64,000 nucleotides of DNA from Clostridium sp. M62/1 (GTDB taxonomy: Bacteria > Bacillota > Clostridia > Lachnospirales > Lachnospiraceae): contig NZ_CP085988.1 of NCBI RefSeq assembly GCF_020736365.1, positions 1,122,001 through 1,186,000 on the forward strand, read 5' to 3'. The position numbers were made by a program, and so were the translations under genes. The notes under the pieces were generated by a model. That model was given only the letters and a program-made list of their open reading frames with translations. It ran no database searches and was not told the origin of the DNA. Each line of letters starts with the position of its first letter. The stretch's first letter is position 1. Of this stretch, positions 1 to 8,081 are shown in pieces.

Positions 1-1566
1 AAGTTTGTTTATGTTATACCCGATCGCCAGCAGGATACTCTGGGCGGTTACATTTGCATTCCCTCGATATAAATATCGTCTGAATTCCATATCCTCTTTG
101 ATGTTTGCAAAACTTCCCTCGGCCTGGATACTTCGGTTCATTCGGAGCTGTGTACCATAATCACTGGTAATCCGCTCCAATGTCTCCTGACGTTTTTCTT
201 TCATTTTTTTCGAAACGTACAGTACTTTCTGGCGGTCTTCCATTGGTGTTTTGCAGTTGTTCCCCTTGATGCAGTCTGTTTTGAAAGGGCATCCGCTGCA
301 TCCGTTACTTCGATATACGGTAACGGTTCTCCGGTATCCACTGGCCGTCTTTTCTCTCTTTTCGTACTGCATCGTCAACACCTGTCCATTTTTACAGTAA
401 TAACAGTCCGCTTTCTCATCATATTTCATGTTTTCCATCCGCCCGATATCCTGACGGTATTTTCGGGGTTTGGAAATTTCATAGTTCTGGGGTTTGATAT
501 AGGCCAGCTGACCGTTTTCTTCGAGAAACAGGTAATTCTCTTCGCTTTCATATCCTGCATCTGCCACAATCTCCTGATATTTAAACGGAAGATACAACTC
601 CATATCTTTCAGGAATGGGATCAAGGTCCTCGTATCCGTAGGCCGTGGACTGATATCCAGCCATGTGATGTATTCTGAATCCACTCCATGCTGAAGATTA
701 TAAGCCGGTTTCAGCTGCCCATTGAGCATGGCATCTTCTTTCATTCGCATAAAAGTCGCATCCGGGTCTGTTTTAGAATAACTGTTACGGTCTCCACAGA
801 CATAAAGCTTTTTATTGTACTCCTTCAGTTTTGCTATGTAAGTTTCCAGAGTTTCCAGCGATTTCTGAAGGTGTGTTTTTCGTCGTCCGGTTCCATGAAC
901 AAAGACAATCCCTTCCTCCTGCCTGATCCTGCACAGCTTTTTTCGCAGCCTTTTTAATGTGTGAAGAGAGACTTTCCCGTTATAAGCGATCCTGAAACCG
1001 TAAAGATTTTCACACTCTTCCACAAAGACAAGAATCTTATCGAATAGTTTTGCCTGATTTTTCGTAATGGCTTTTTTCCAGACAAAAGTATATTTATTCG
1101 CAACGGATTCTATTTTCGTTCCGTCAATAAAGATACTTTTCCCGGAAATCTCCCCAAGGGAATATAAGAGTTTCGACACCTCGGCCAATGTCTTTTTCGA
1201 GCATTGTGCGAAATGCAGAGAAATAAAACGTGCAAAGGTTGCATGGTCAGGTGCTGGTTTCCCTTCCAAAAGGTACATGAAGTTGATATCCCTGCGGCAT
1301 GCAGTTTCGATATCCCGGCTGGAATAGATCCGATTCATGCTGGCGTAGACCATGATCTTAAACAGCTGTCTCGGTGTCGCCTGATTTTTCTTTATCTTTC
1401 CATAAGTCTGATAAAGATCGCTGAGTTCCATTCCCTCCACAAATGCACTCAGAAGACGGACCGGATCATCTGCCGGAATCAAAATTTCCACATCCAGCGG
1501 AAGTTTGATTTGATAGTACAGAGAAGATAAGGTATAATCTTTCTGTAGGATTTTATTTATTCGCAT
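1..1566 (-). CDS. IS1182-family transposase, C-terminus cut by window edge
   Basis: The minus strand is open from an ATG at 1566 to the left edge (522 codons), so the stop lies outside the window. It is a DDE transposase of the IS1182 type, which would cut and join insertion-sequence ends. Seen: an N-terminal domain, FIDGTKIES near residue 145 (first Asp), DAGYES near 333 (second Asp), a Cys-rich zinc-finger-like stretch with SSGCSGCPFKTDC near 425, and AEGSFANIKED near 482 (catalytic Glu), followed by FRRYLYRG, typical of this family. No frameshift or internal stop was found, so the visible part looks intact. No clear Shine-Dalgarno precedes the start, and a 10-bp hairpin (1583-1613) lies in its 5' leader, a layout that can limit read-in expression in IS elements. 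Family assignment is from recognised motifs. Confidence 0.88.
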   Translation of the reverse strand, partial: MRINKILQKDYTLSSLYYQIKLPLDVEILIPADDPVRLLSAFVEGMELSDLYQTYGKIKKNQATPRQLFKIMVYASMNRIYSSRDIETACRRDINFMYLLEGKPAPDHATFARFISLHFAQCSKKTLAEVSKLLYSLGEISGKSIFIDGTKIESVANKYTFVWKKAITKNQAKLFDKILVFVEECENLYGFRIAYNGKVSLHTLKRLRKKLCRIRQEEGIVFVHGTGRRKTHLQKSLETLETYIAKLKEYNKKLYVCGDRNSYSKTDPDATFMRMKEDAMLNGQLKPAYNLQHGVDSEYITWLDISPRPTDTRTLIPFLKDMELYLPFKYQEIVADAGYESEENYLFLEENGQLAYIKPQNYEISKPRKYRQDIGRMENMKYDEKADCYYCKNGQVLTMQYEKREKTASGYRRTVTVYRSNGCSGCPFKTDCIKGNNCKTPMEDRQKVLYVSKKMKEKRQETLERITSDYGTQLRMNRSIQAEGSFANIKEDMEFRRYLYRGNANVTAQSILLAIGYNINKL

Positions 1567-1582
1567 AAATAAATTTTACACC

Positions 1583-1613
1583 AAGAGCCAGGCCTTGCAC
1601 AGACCTGGCTCTT
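1583..1613. repeat. Hairpin in the transposase leader
   Basis: Arms AAGAGCCAGG (1583-1592) and CCTGGCTCTT (1604-1613) are a perfect 10-bp inverted repeat with an 11-nt loop. It has no good T-run on either side, so it is more likely an IS leader structure than a terminator. Confidence 0.5.
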
Positions 1614-1630
1614 ATTCTCTGCAAAAAAGT

Positions 1631-1730
1631 GCTGCCGCACTAATTATTTAGTGCGACAGCCCCATATAAAAACGCTCCGCGGGGATCGCACTGGGTTGGA
1701 GAGGAAAATGTCGCTTTTGCGACCCGCCGC
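1631..1730. repeat. Dispersed repeat module, copy 1 (palindrome plus conserved block)
   Basis: A 13-bp inverted repeat with one mismatch (arms 1631-1643 and 1648-1660, loop TTAT) is followed directly by a 67-bp block (1664-1730). That block recurs at 51754-51820 with a single base difference, and its first 30 bp recur at 58722-58751. The block starts ATATAAAAACGC and ends GACCCGCCGC. The palindrome differs from that of the other two copies, so the element looks like a variable hairpin joined to a fixed tail. It sits between the IS and the deacetylase gene. Confidence 0.8.
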
Positions 1731-1833
1731 TTTGTTCTGGCATCGGAAAACGCTGGCGGGGGCATGTATATCTGGGAAGGGAGAACCGTATATTTAGACA
1801 AGGGAACTTTACGGCAGTAAGGAGGGACAGGAG

Positions 1834-2565
1834 TTGAAGAAACTGAGATTACAGGCAGGGGTACTGGCGGCTGTCCTGCTTGCAGATATTCTGCTGGCGG
1901 CCAATCTGGGGAGAGTGGTCTGGGAAGCGGGAGGGGGAGAAAGGGGAGAGATTTCTGCTGTCCCCGCTTCGGAGCGGGAGAATGGACCTGCCATTGATCC
2001 AAACCAGAAAAGCCCGTTTCTGGCTCTCACCTTTGATGACGGCCCCCACTCGTCCTGTACGGAGGAGCTGCTGGACGGGCTGAAAGACAGAGGGGTGAAG
2101 GCATCCTTTTTTCTGATGGGAGAAAATATTCCCGGCAACGAGAGACTGATTCAGAGGATGAAGGAGGAAGGCCATCTCATCGGGACCCACTGCTACAGCC
2201 ACGTGGATCTGACCCGGGAGAGTATGGAGAGCGCAGTCAGCCAGATTGAGAAGACAAACGAGATGATTGAGGAGATTACAGGGACAAAGCCGGCTTATAT
2301 AAGACCTCCATACGGGGCGTGGAATGAGGAACTGGAGGAGAAGGTTCAGATGACTCCTGTGTTCTGGGATATTGATACCTTGGACTGGAAGAGTCAGAAC
2401 AGCGCAGCCGTCCTTGGGAAAATTGAAAGACAGGCGGGAAAGCACCAGATTGTGCTGATGCATGACACGTTTCCCTCCACCGTGAAGGCAGCCCTTGCGG
2501 CCATTGACACATTGAAGGAGCAGGGCTATACTTTTGTTACAGTAGACGAGCTGCTGATAGAATAG
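1834..2565 (+). CDS. Polysaccharide deacetylase (NodB/CE4 family), membrane-anchored
   Basis: Predicted CE4 deacetylase that removes N- or O-acetyl groups from a cell-wall polysaccharide such as peptidoglycan, acting outside the membrane. The 243-aa protein starts with a hydrophobic segment (about residues 8-24, preceded by Lys-Lys-Leu-Arg), a signal anchor or signal peptide. The NodB motifs are all visible: TFDDGPH at 66-72 (catalytic base and metal Asp), THCYSH at 118-123 (metal His pair), RPPYG at 157-161, DIDTLDW at 179-185 and LMHD at 208-211. The start is TTG at 1834, chosen because AGGAGGGA lies 7-8 nt upstream and the signal segment follows at once. It precedes rarA by 53 bp, probably co-transcribed. 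The exact substrate cannot be read from the sequence. Confidence 0.9.
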   Translation: MKKLRLQAGVLAAVLLADILLAANLGRVVWEAGGGERGEISAVPASERENGPAIDPNQKSPFLALTFDDGPHSSCTEELLDGLKDRGVKASFFLMGENIPGNERLIQRMKEEGHLIGTHCYSHVDLTRESMESAVSQIEKTNEMIEEITGTKPAYIRPPYGAWNEELEEKVQMTPVFWDIDTLDWKSQNSAAVLGKIERQAGKHQIVLMHDTFPSTVKAALAAIDTLKEQGYTFVTVDELLIE

Positions 2566-2618
2566 AGAAGCTCCTGGGAGCCGCCTATCAGTGAGCAGGT
2601 GAAGGGGAGAAAACCGCA

Positions 2619-3977
2619 ATGGATTTATTTGACTATATGAGGAGCAGTACGATGGAGAAGGAGGCGCCGCTGGCCTCCCGCCTGCGCCCGTCCACCCTGG
2701 ATGAGGTGGTGGGGCAGAAGCACATAATCGGGAAGGACAAGCTGCTGTATCGGGCGATCAAGGCAGATAAGCTGGGCTCAGTGATTTTTTACGGGCCGCC
2801 GGGAACTGGAAAGACAACGCTTGCGAGAGTGATTGCCAATACCACCAGCGCCCGCTTCACCCAGATTAATGCCACCACAGCGGGAAAAAAGGACATGGAG
2901 GAGGCGGTAAAGGAGGCCAAAGACGCTCTTGGAATGTACGGGCAGAAGACGATCCTTTTTGTGGATGAGATTCACCGTTTCAACAAGAGCCAGCAGGACT
3001 ATCTTCTGCCCTTTGTGGAGGACGGAACCCTTATTCTCATCGGCGCAACCACGGAAAATCCTTATTTTGAGGTGAACGGAGCTCTGATTTCCCGATCCAG
3101 GATCTTTGAGCTGAAACCTCTTGAAAAGGGAGATATCATAGAGCTGATGAGGCGGGCTGTGGCGGATCATGAAAAGGGGATGGGAATGTACCGGGCAGTT
3201 CTGGAACAGGAGGCTGAGGAATTTCTGGCAGAGGCGGCAAACGGGGATGCGAGGGCTGCCCTGAATGCGGTGGAGCTGGGCGTCCTTACCACAGAGCGCA
3301 GGGAGGACGGGCTCATCCACATTGACCTGGCCGTGGCCCAGGAGTGCATCCAGAAGCGGGCTGTGCGCTACGACAAGGGGGGAGACAACCACTACGATAC
3401 GATATCTGCCTTTATCAAGAGTATGAGAGGCTCGGATCCGGACGCTGCAGTCTATTATCTGGCCAGAATGCTCTACGCGGGGGAGGATATCAAGTTTATT
3501 GCCAGGAGAATTATGATCTGCGCCTCAGAGGACGTGGGAAATGCAGATCCCCAGGCTCTCTGTGTGGCTGTCAGCGCATCCTTGGCGGTGGAGCGGGTTG
3601 GAATGCCGGAGGCGCAGATTATTCTCGCCAATGCCGCAACCTATGTGGCCAGCGCCCCCAAAAGCAATTCGGCAGTCAAGGCCATAGAAGCTGCCATGAA
3701 CGCAGTTAAGACAAGACCTCTGGGCCCGGTTCCTGTGCATCTTCAGGACCGCCACTACAGCGGTGCCGCCGCTCTGGGACGGGGGCTTGATTATAAGTAT
3801 GCCCATGATTACCCCTATCACTATGTGAAGCAGCAGTATCTTCCGGATGGAATGGAGGACGCTGTATTCTATGAGCCCTCAGAAAACGGATATGAAAAGC
3901 AGATAGGGGAAAGGCTTGCTTTCCTGAGGAGCCTGTCCGGGGAGGAAAGTGAGACGGACACAAAAGGGAAAGAATAA
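2619..3977 (+). CDS. rarA: Replication-associated recombination protein RarA (MgsA), AAA+ ATPase
   Basis: RarA/MgsA is a cytoplasmic AAA+ ATPase related to clamp-loader subunits and RuvB that acts at stalled replication forks. The 452-aa sequence shows the family layout: RLRPSTLDEVVGQ at 21-33, Walker A GPPGTGKTT at 59-67, Walker B ILFVDEIHRF at 112-121, sensor-1-like GATTENP at 142-148, and the C-terminal lid and tetramerisation region with SNSAVKAIEAA and HYSGAAALGRG. Length and motif order match the family. The start ATG 2619 is preceded by AAGGGGAG. It lies downstream of the deacetylase; no functional link is evident. A GC-rich imperfect hairpin with a T-run follows (3991-4023). Confidence 0.95.
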   Translation: MDLFDYMRSSTMEKEAPLASRLRPSTLDEVVGQKHIIGKDKLLYRAIKADKLGSVIFYGPPGTGKTTLARVIANTTSARFTQINATTAGKKDMEEAVKEAKDALGMYGQKTILFVDEIHRFNKSQQDYLLPFVEDGTLILIGATTENPYFEVNGALISRSRIFELKPLEKGDIIELMRRAVADHEKGMGMYRAVLEQEAEEFLAEAANGDARAALNAVELGVLTTERREDGLIHIDLAVAQECIQKRAVRYDKGGDNHYDTISAFIKSMRGSDPDAAVYYLARMLYAGEDIKFIARRIMICASEDVGNADPQALCVAVSASLAVERVGMPEAQIILANAATYVASAPKSNSAVKAIEAAMNAVKTRPLGPVPVHLQDRHYSGAAALGRGLDYKYAHDYPYHYVKQQYLPDGMEDAVFYEPSENGYEKQIGERLAFLRSLSGEESETDTKGKE

Positions 3978-3990
3978 ATAAAAGGAAAAG

Positions 3991-4023
3991 CAGCTGCCTT
4001 CTGAAATGAGGGCGGCTTTTTTT
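3991..4023 (+). terminator. Probable intrinsic terminator after rarA
   Basis: An imperfect hairpin (AAGCAGCTGCC pairing partly with GGGCGGCTT) is followed by seven T residues at 4017-4023. It lies just after the rarA stop and before the sigma-factor gene. Confidence 0.5.
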
Positions 4024-4138
4024 ACTCCACGCTCTGATAACGCCAAAGGGGAAAAATAAATGCAGGAAAAATGAACCAGCCTGCCTGCAGAATGCTCTTA
4101 TAGACAGGTGCACCAAAACGGGAAGGAGAGCAGAGGAC

Positions 4139-4741
4139 TTGAGAGAAACAGAACTTGTAGAACGGTTTGCGGCCGGAGATAGGGAGGCGTTTGACGCGCT
4201 GTATGAACTTTATAAGGATCAGGCCTTCCGAACCGCATGGTTTCTGGCCGGAAACCGGGCGGATGCGGAGGATATTGTCCAGGATACCTTTGTCAAGGTA
4301 TATGTGAATATCGGACAGCTTAAAGATGCAGGAGGCTTCAAGAGCTGGTTTTACAGGATTCTCACAAGGACGGCCTGGAAACAGTCAGAGGGCAGAAGGC
4401 GGGAATTTCCCGACAGCGAGATACTGACTCACGCAGACGCATCCTCAGATATACAGACCGATCTGACTCCCGAACGTCTTCTTAAGGAGGAAGAACGCCA
4501 GAGGATCAGGGACGCGGTGGACCGTCTGGATGAAAAACACAGAACGGTGCTGATTCTCTACTATTTCAACGAATTTTCCACCAGGACGATTGCCCGCATC
4601 ATGGGCTGCCTGGAGGGAACGGTGAAATCAAGGCTGTTTACGGCGCGAAGAAAAATCAGGGCAGAGCTTATGAGTGAGCCGGGAAAGGAGGGAGTTGTCT
4701 GTGAACAGGGAAACGGACGGAAGGTTAAAGGAGTTTTTTGA
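4139..4741 (+). CDS. ECF-type RNA polymerase sigma factor
   Basis: A 200-aa sigma-70 family factor of the extracytoplasmic-function type. Region 2 is visible at about residues 10-90 (EAFDALYELYKDQAF, then DAEDIVQDTFVKVY, the -10 recognition and core-binding part). Region 4 follows at about 120-175 (DRLDEKHRTVLILYYFNEFSTRTIARIMGC is the helix-turn-helix area). The linker between them is short, with no region 3, as expected for ECF factors. The start is TTG 4139 with GGAAGGAG upstream. Its last ~40 nt overlap the next gene, a membrane protein that is probably its anti-sigma factor; this arrangement implies translational coupling. Target promoters are not evident. Confidence 0.88.
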   Translation: MRETELVERFAAGDREAFDALYELYKDQAFRTAWFLAGNRADAEDIVQDTFVKVYVNIGQLKDAGGFKSWFYRILTRTAWKQSEGRRREFPDSEILTHADASSDIQTDLTPERLLKEEERQRIRDAVDRLDEKHRTVLILYYFNEFSTRTIARIMGCLEGTVKSRLFTARRKIRAELMSEPGKEGVVCEQGNGRKVKGVF

Positions 4742-5522
4742 GAGGGAAGCGGGAAAAATGACAGCCCCTGACAGCCTGAAAGACCGGATTGACAGGGAGC
4801 TTGCCGTGATTGACAGCATGAGGGAGAATGAAGAGCATTCAGAAAGAAAGGGTTCAGATATGAGATTCAAAAAGAGAAAACTGGTTTTGGCGGCAGCGGC
4901 GGTTATGATGATAGGAAGCATTACCTGTATTGCAGCAGGAAAAATGGCAGGCTCCATGGTCGGCAGCAGCCATCTGACAGAGGTGAGAGAGTACAGCGGG
5001 CTGGCGGATGCAGAGAAAAAGACAGGGCTTGAGACGGGAATGCCGGAGAGCTTTTCAAACGGCTATCAGTTCCAGTATGTGAACACGGGAGACGGGGCTG
5101 CTGTGGATGCAGACGGAAACCCGATCCCGGGAACCGAGTACACCGATATCTTTGTGAGCTACGAGAAGGATGGGAATGAAATTCTGGCTTCTGTCACACC
5201 GAAGCTTAAGGGGATGGAAGAATCGTCAGAGGGAATGCCCGAGGCCAAGGAGGTGCGCGAGATTGGAGGAGTCTCTGTAAGCTATCTGGAAACTACGATG
5301 AAGGTTGTGCCGCCGGACTATGAGCTGACGGAGCAGGACAAAAAGGATATGGAGAATCCGAACTTCGGCATTTCCTACGGTTCCGACGAGGTGAAGGTGC
5401 AGGAGGTTCACTCCATGGAGTGGAGGACAGAGGATCAGGCGTACAGTCTGGTGGACATCACAGGCACCGCCGGGGCTGAGGAGATGTTTTCTATGGCGGA
5501 AGAGATCATAGAAGGAAAGTAG
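4701..5522 (+). CDS. Probable anti-sigma factor, single-pass membrane protein
   Basis: A 273-aa protein coupled to the ECF sigma gene. I chose GTG 4701 because AAAGGAGGG lies 8 nt upstream; an in-frame GTG at 4674 would give nine more residues but lacks a site. Residues 1-50 are charged and cytoplasmic (likely sigma-binding). A membrane segment follows KKRKLVLAAAAVMMIG at about residues 56-80. The remaining ~190 residues would be outside and end in a domain resembling DUF4367-type sensor domains of clostridial anti-sigma proteins (GYQFQYVN, SYLETTMK, AYSLVDITG). There is no zinc-binding HxxxCxxC anti-sigma motif. The function is inferred from position and topology. No metalloprotease for release of the sigma factor is adjacent. 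Confidence 0.72.
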   Translation: MNRETDGRLKEFFEREAGKMTAPDSLKDRIDRELAVIDSMRENEEHSERKGSDMRFKKRKLVLAAAAVMMIGSITCIAAGKMAGSMVGSSHLTEVREYSGLADAEKKTGLETGMPESFSNGYQFQYVNTGDGAAVDADGNPIPGTEYTDIFVSYEKDGNEILASVTPKLKGMEESSEGMPEAKEVREIGGVSVSYLETTMKVVPPDYELTEQDKKDMENPNFGISYGSDEVKVQEVHSMEWRTEDQAYSLVDITGTAGAEEMFSMAEEIIEGK

Positions 5523-5818
5523 ATGAAAGAACTGGAAGGAGAGATCCAGACAGATTTGAAAATCCAGCCGGGAACAGAAAACAGTGAGGGGCATTTATCC
5601 GGCCTCTCACTGTTTTTGCAAGTGAATCCAAACATGTGAAAGGGGCTGTAAAATAACAGAAAGTATGATATACTAAAACAAACTGTGCTTTTTTGCCTGC
5701 GGGACAGCTCCGGGCAGGAACCGACTCTGGGATAGGGCAGACAGTTCTGCAGGCTGAAGGAAGCAGACAGGGGTTTATTCCACCTGCCCGATCCACAGGA
5801 GAGATAAACCGTATAAAA

Positions 5819-7216
5819 ATGAAAGACAGAACAGAAAGGAACCTTCCATTGAATACACATACTGAAGCAGGAGCCAATGCAATTTCCGTCAAGAATGTGA
5901 CAAAGATCTACCGTCTGTATGACAAGCCCATTGACAGGCTCAAGGAATCCTTAAGCGTTACCCATAAAAACTACCATAAGGATTTCTATGCCCTTCAGAA
6001 TCTTTCTTTTGACGTGAAAAAGGGGGAGACGGTGGGGATTATCGGAACCAACGGTTCAGGAAAATCCACGATCCTGAAGATTATCACTGGGGTACTTACC
6101 CCCACCTCCGGCGAAGTCATGGTGGACGGAAAGATATCGGCCCTTCTGGAGCTGGGAGCCGGCTTTAACCAGGATTATACAGGAATTGAGAACATTTACA
6201 TGAACGGAACCATGATGGGCTTTTCCAAGAAGGAGATGGATGAAAAGCTCCCGGACATACTGGAGTTTGCAGACATCGGAGACTTTGTCTACCAGCCGGT
6301 CAAGACCTACTCGAGCGGTATGTTTGTCCGCCTGGCCTTTGCCCTGTCCATCAATGTGGAACCGGAGATCCTGATCGTAGATGAGGCTCTGTCCGTAGGA
6401 GACGTGTTCTTCCAGTCTAAATGCTACCGCCGTATGGACGAGCTGAGAAAGAGCGGAACCACCATTGTCATGGTAACCCACGATATGGGAAGCGTGATCA
6501 AGTACTGCGACAAGGTAGTGCTGTTAAACCGCGGTGAGTTCGTAGCTGAGGGCCCGGCCGGAAAGATGGTGGATCTCTACAAGAAGATTCTGGCAGGCCA
6601 GCTGGATTCCCTGAATGAGGAGCTGTCACAGATGAACGATTTCTCCGGAGACAGCGCGGTGAGCAGCACAGACACAGCCGGACAGAAGGAAGAAGACGGC
6701 TCAGAGCAGCATCAGAAGGGACTGATGAAGGATAAGATCACAATTAATGCAAACCGTACCGAGTACGGCGACGGCCGCGCGGAGATTGTAGATCTGGGCC
6801 TGTTCGACGAGAGGGGAAATCTGACAAACCTGCTGCTAAAGGGCGAGATGTTTACGATCAAGGAGAAAATCCGTTTCAGCACAGAGATCCAGGCGCCGAT
6901 TTTCACTTACACCATCAAAGATAAAAAGGGTACGGATCTGACGGGAACCAACACCATGTTTGAGGGAACGGACATTAAGCCTGTGAAGCGGGGAGATGTC
7001 TATGAGGTCTCCTTCAGGCAGAAGATGACGCTGCAGGGCGGGGAGTACCTGCTCTCCATGAGCTGTACCGGCTTTGAGAACGGCGAGCATGTGGTGTATC
7101 ACCGCCTTTACGATGTGGCCAATATTACGGTTATCTCCAACAAGAACACGGTGGGTGTCTATGATATGGAGTCCCAGGTGGAGACAAAGCTCACGCCGGC
7201 AAACGCGGATGCATAA
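5819..7216 (+). CDS. ABC transporter ATP-binding protein, Wzt/TagH-like polysaccharide export
   Basis: ATPase of an ABC-2 polysaccharide exporter, which would power flipping of a lipid-linked glycan (O-antigen, teichoic acid or rhamnan type). The N-terminal ATPase has Walker A GTNGSGKST at 76-84, signature YSSGMFVRL near 165-173 and Walker B ILIVDEAL near 184-191, with the family features KNYHKDFYALQNLSF and LLELGAGFNQDYTG. After a linker rich in Ser, Gln and Glu, the C-terminal ~150 residues (from about 315) form a beta-rich domain like the Wzt carbohydrate-binding domain. Start choice: ATG 5819, although TTG 5849 has the better spaced AAAGGA. The partner permease (Wzm/TagG) is not next to it or elsewhere in the window. 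The methyltransferase and glycosyltransferase genes downstream fit a surface-glycan operon. Confidence 0.88.
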   Translation: MKDRTERNLPLNTHTEAGANAISVKNVTKIYRLYDKPIDRLKESLSVTHKNYHKDFYALQNLSFDVKKGETVGIIGTNGSGKSTILKIITGVLTPTSGEVMVDGKISALLELGAGFNQDYTGIENIYMNGTMMGFSKKEMDEKLPDILEFADIGDFVYQPVKTYSSGMFVRLAFALSINVEPEILIVDEALSVGDVFFQSKCYRRMDELRKSGTTIVMVTHDMGSVIKYCDKVVLLNRGEFVAEGPAGKMVDLYKKILAGQLDSLNEELSQMNDFSGDSAVSSTDTAGQKEEDGSEQHQKGLMKDKITINANRTEYGDGRAEIVDLGLFDERGNLTNLLLKGEMFTIKEKIRFSTEIQAPIFTYTIKDKKGTDLTGTNTMFEGTDIKPVKRGDVYEVSFRQKMTLQGGEYLLSMSCTGFENGEHVVYHRLYDVANITVISNKNTVGVYDMESQVETKLTPANADA

Positions 7217-7289
7217 AACGTCAGCCATAGCCTGAGGGTGGCCGGATGAATGCAGAGAAATGCAGAGAAAAGGAGAACAAAAAATCACT

Positions 7290-8078
7290 ATGAAAGATCT
7301 GAATCAGAAGGTTATTTCTCTGATAGATAAATATGGAAATGATTACAGGAGTGCTCTGAGGGCCCATGTGAACCTGGAATATTTCATGGCTCTTTCCCCA
7401 CTCAGAGAAAACCTGCTCGAGTGGTATGAGTTTCGCAGGGACGCATCACTTCTTCAGGTAGGCGCCGATTTCGGAGCCCTGACAGGCCTTTTCAGGCAGC
7501 GGGTGAACCATGTGGAGGTGTGGGATGAGTCAGAGGAAAGCCTGGATGTGGTGAGAGCCCGGTTCCCGGAGGTAAAAAAGGAGGCAGAACAGCCTTCCGC
7601 CTCCTGCGCCCTTTCTCTCACCAGTGAGCCCCTTGAGAAGATCGCGGCCGCAGGGAAGCGATATGACTATGTGGTCTGTGCCGGAAGCCTCAGAGAGCCG
7701 GTCAGTGAGTGGGCAGAGCTTTTAAAATCCCTCTTAAAGCCGGGGGGAACACTGCTCCTTGCGGCCTGCAACCGCTTTGGCCTGAAATATTTTGCCGGAG
7801 CCCCAAGAGATTCGGTGAGCGTCATGAGAGGACAGCTTGCGGGACTGTTCCCTGGCTGTGAATTTTACTATCCCATGCCGGATTACAGGGTGCCTTCTGT
7901 GATCTATTCGGACCGCTGTCTGCCGGCGAGGGGAGAGCTTGCAGGAATGCATCCCCTGTATGACTTCCCGGAGTACCCTTTCACGGACGTGGGAGCAGAT
8001 TTTGAGGCGGCCTGCGAGGACGGACAGTTTGGAAATTTTGCGGATTCCTTCCTCATCATCTGGGAAAAAGGAGAGTAG
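7290..8078 (+). CDS. Methyltransferase-like protein of a glycan locus
   Basis: A ~262-aa protein with the outline of a class I SAM-dependent methyltransferase: ASLLQVGADFGALTGLF (about 45-61) occupies the place of motif I, DYVVCAGSLREP (about 128-139) resembles motif IV, and LLKPGGTLLLAACNRFGLKYFAG (about 147-169) is a typical post-IV segment. Motif I is degenerate (VGADFGALTG rather than GxGxG), so SAM binding is plausible but unproven. The C-terminal third (FPGCEFYYPMPDYRVPSVIY) resembles methyltransferases that modify surface sugars. Start: ATG 7290 or in-frame ATG 7260; AAAAGGAG lies between them and favours 7290 only weakly because of long spacing. It lies 73 bp after the Wzt-like ATPase and 3 bp before the large glycosyltransferase gene, so it is almost certainly in the same operon. 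Confidence 0.7.
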   Translation: MKDLNQKVISLIDKYGNDYRSALRAHVNLEYFMALSPLRENLLEWYEFRRDASLLQVGADFGALTGLFRQRVNHVEVWDESEESLDVVRARFPEVKKEAEQPSASCALSLTSEPLEKIAAAGKRYDYVVCAGSLREPVSEWAELLKSLLKPGGTLLLAACNRFGLKYFAGAPRDSVSVMRGQLAGLFPGCEFYYPMPDYRVPSVIYSDRCLPARGELAGMHPLYDFPEYPFTDVGADFEAACEDGQFGNFADSFLIIWEKGE

Positions 8079-8081
8079 ACC

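Larger units (their letters stand above)
1..1620 (-). mobile_element. Insertion sequence (IS1182 type), right-hand part
   Basis: The transposase reading frame plus about 50 bases of leader define the visible part of the element. The outer boundary is not resolved: I could not identify a terminal inverted repeat because the other end is outside the window. The hairpin at 1583-1613 or the palindrome at 1631-1660 could mark or lie near the end. Confidence 0.55.

Noticed and set aside
1849..2619. A 256-codon minus-strand open frame
   Set aside because: Antisense to the polysaccharide deacetylase, which carries all five NodB motifs.
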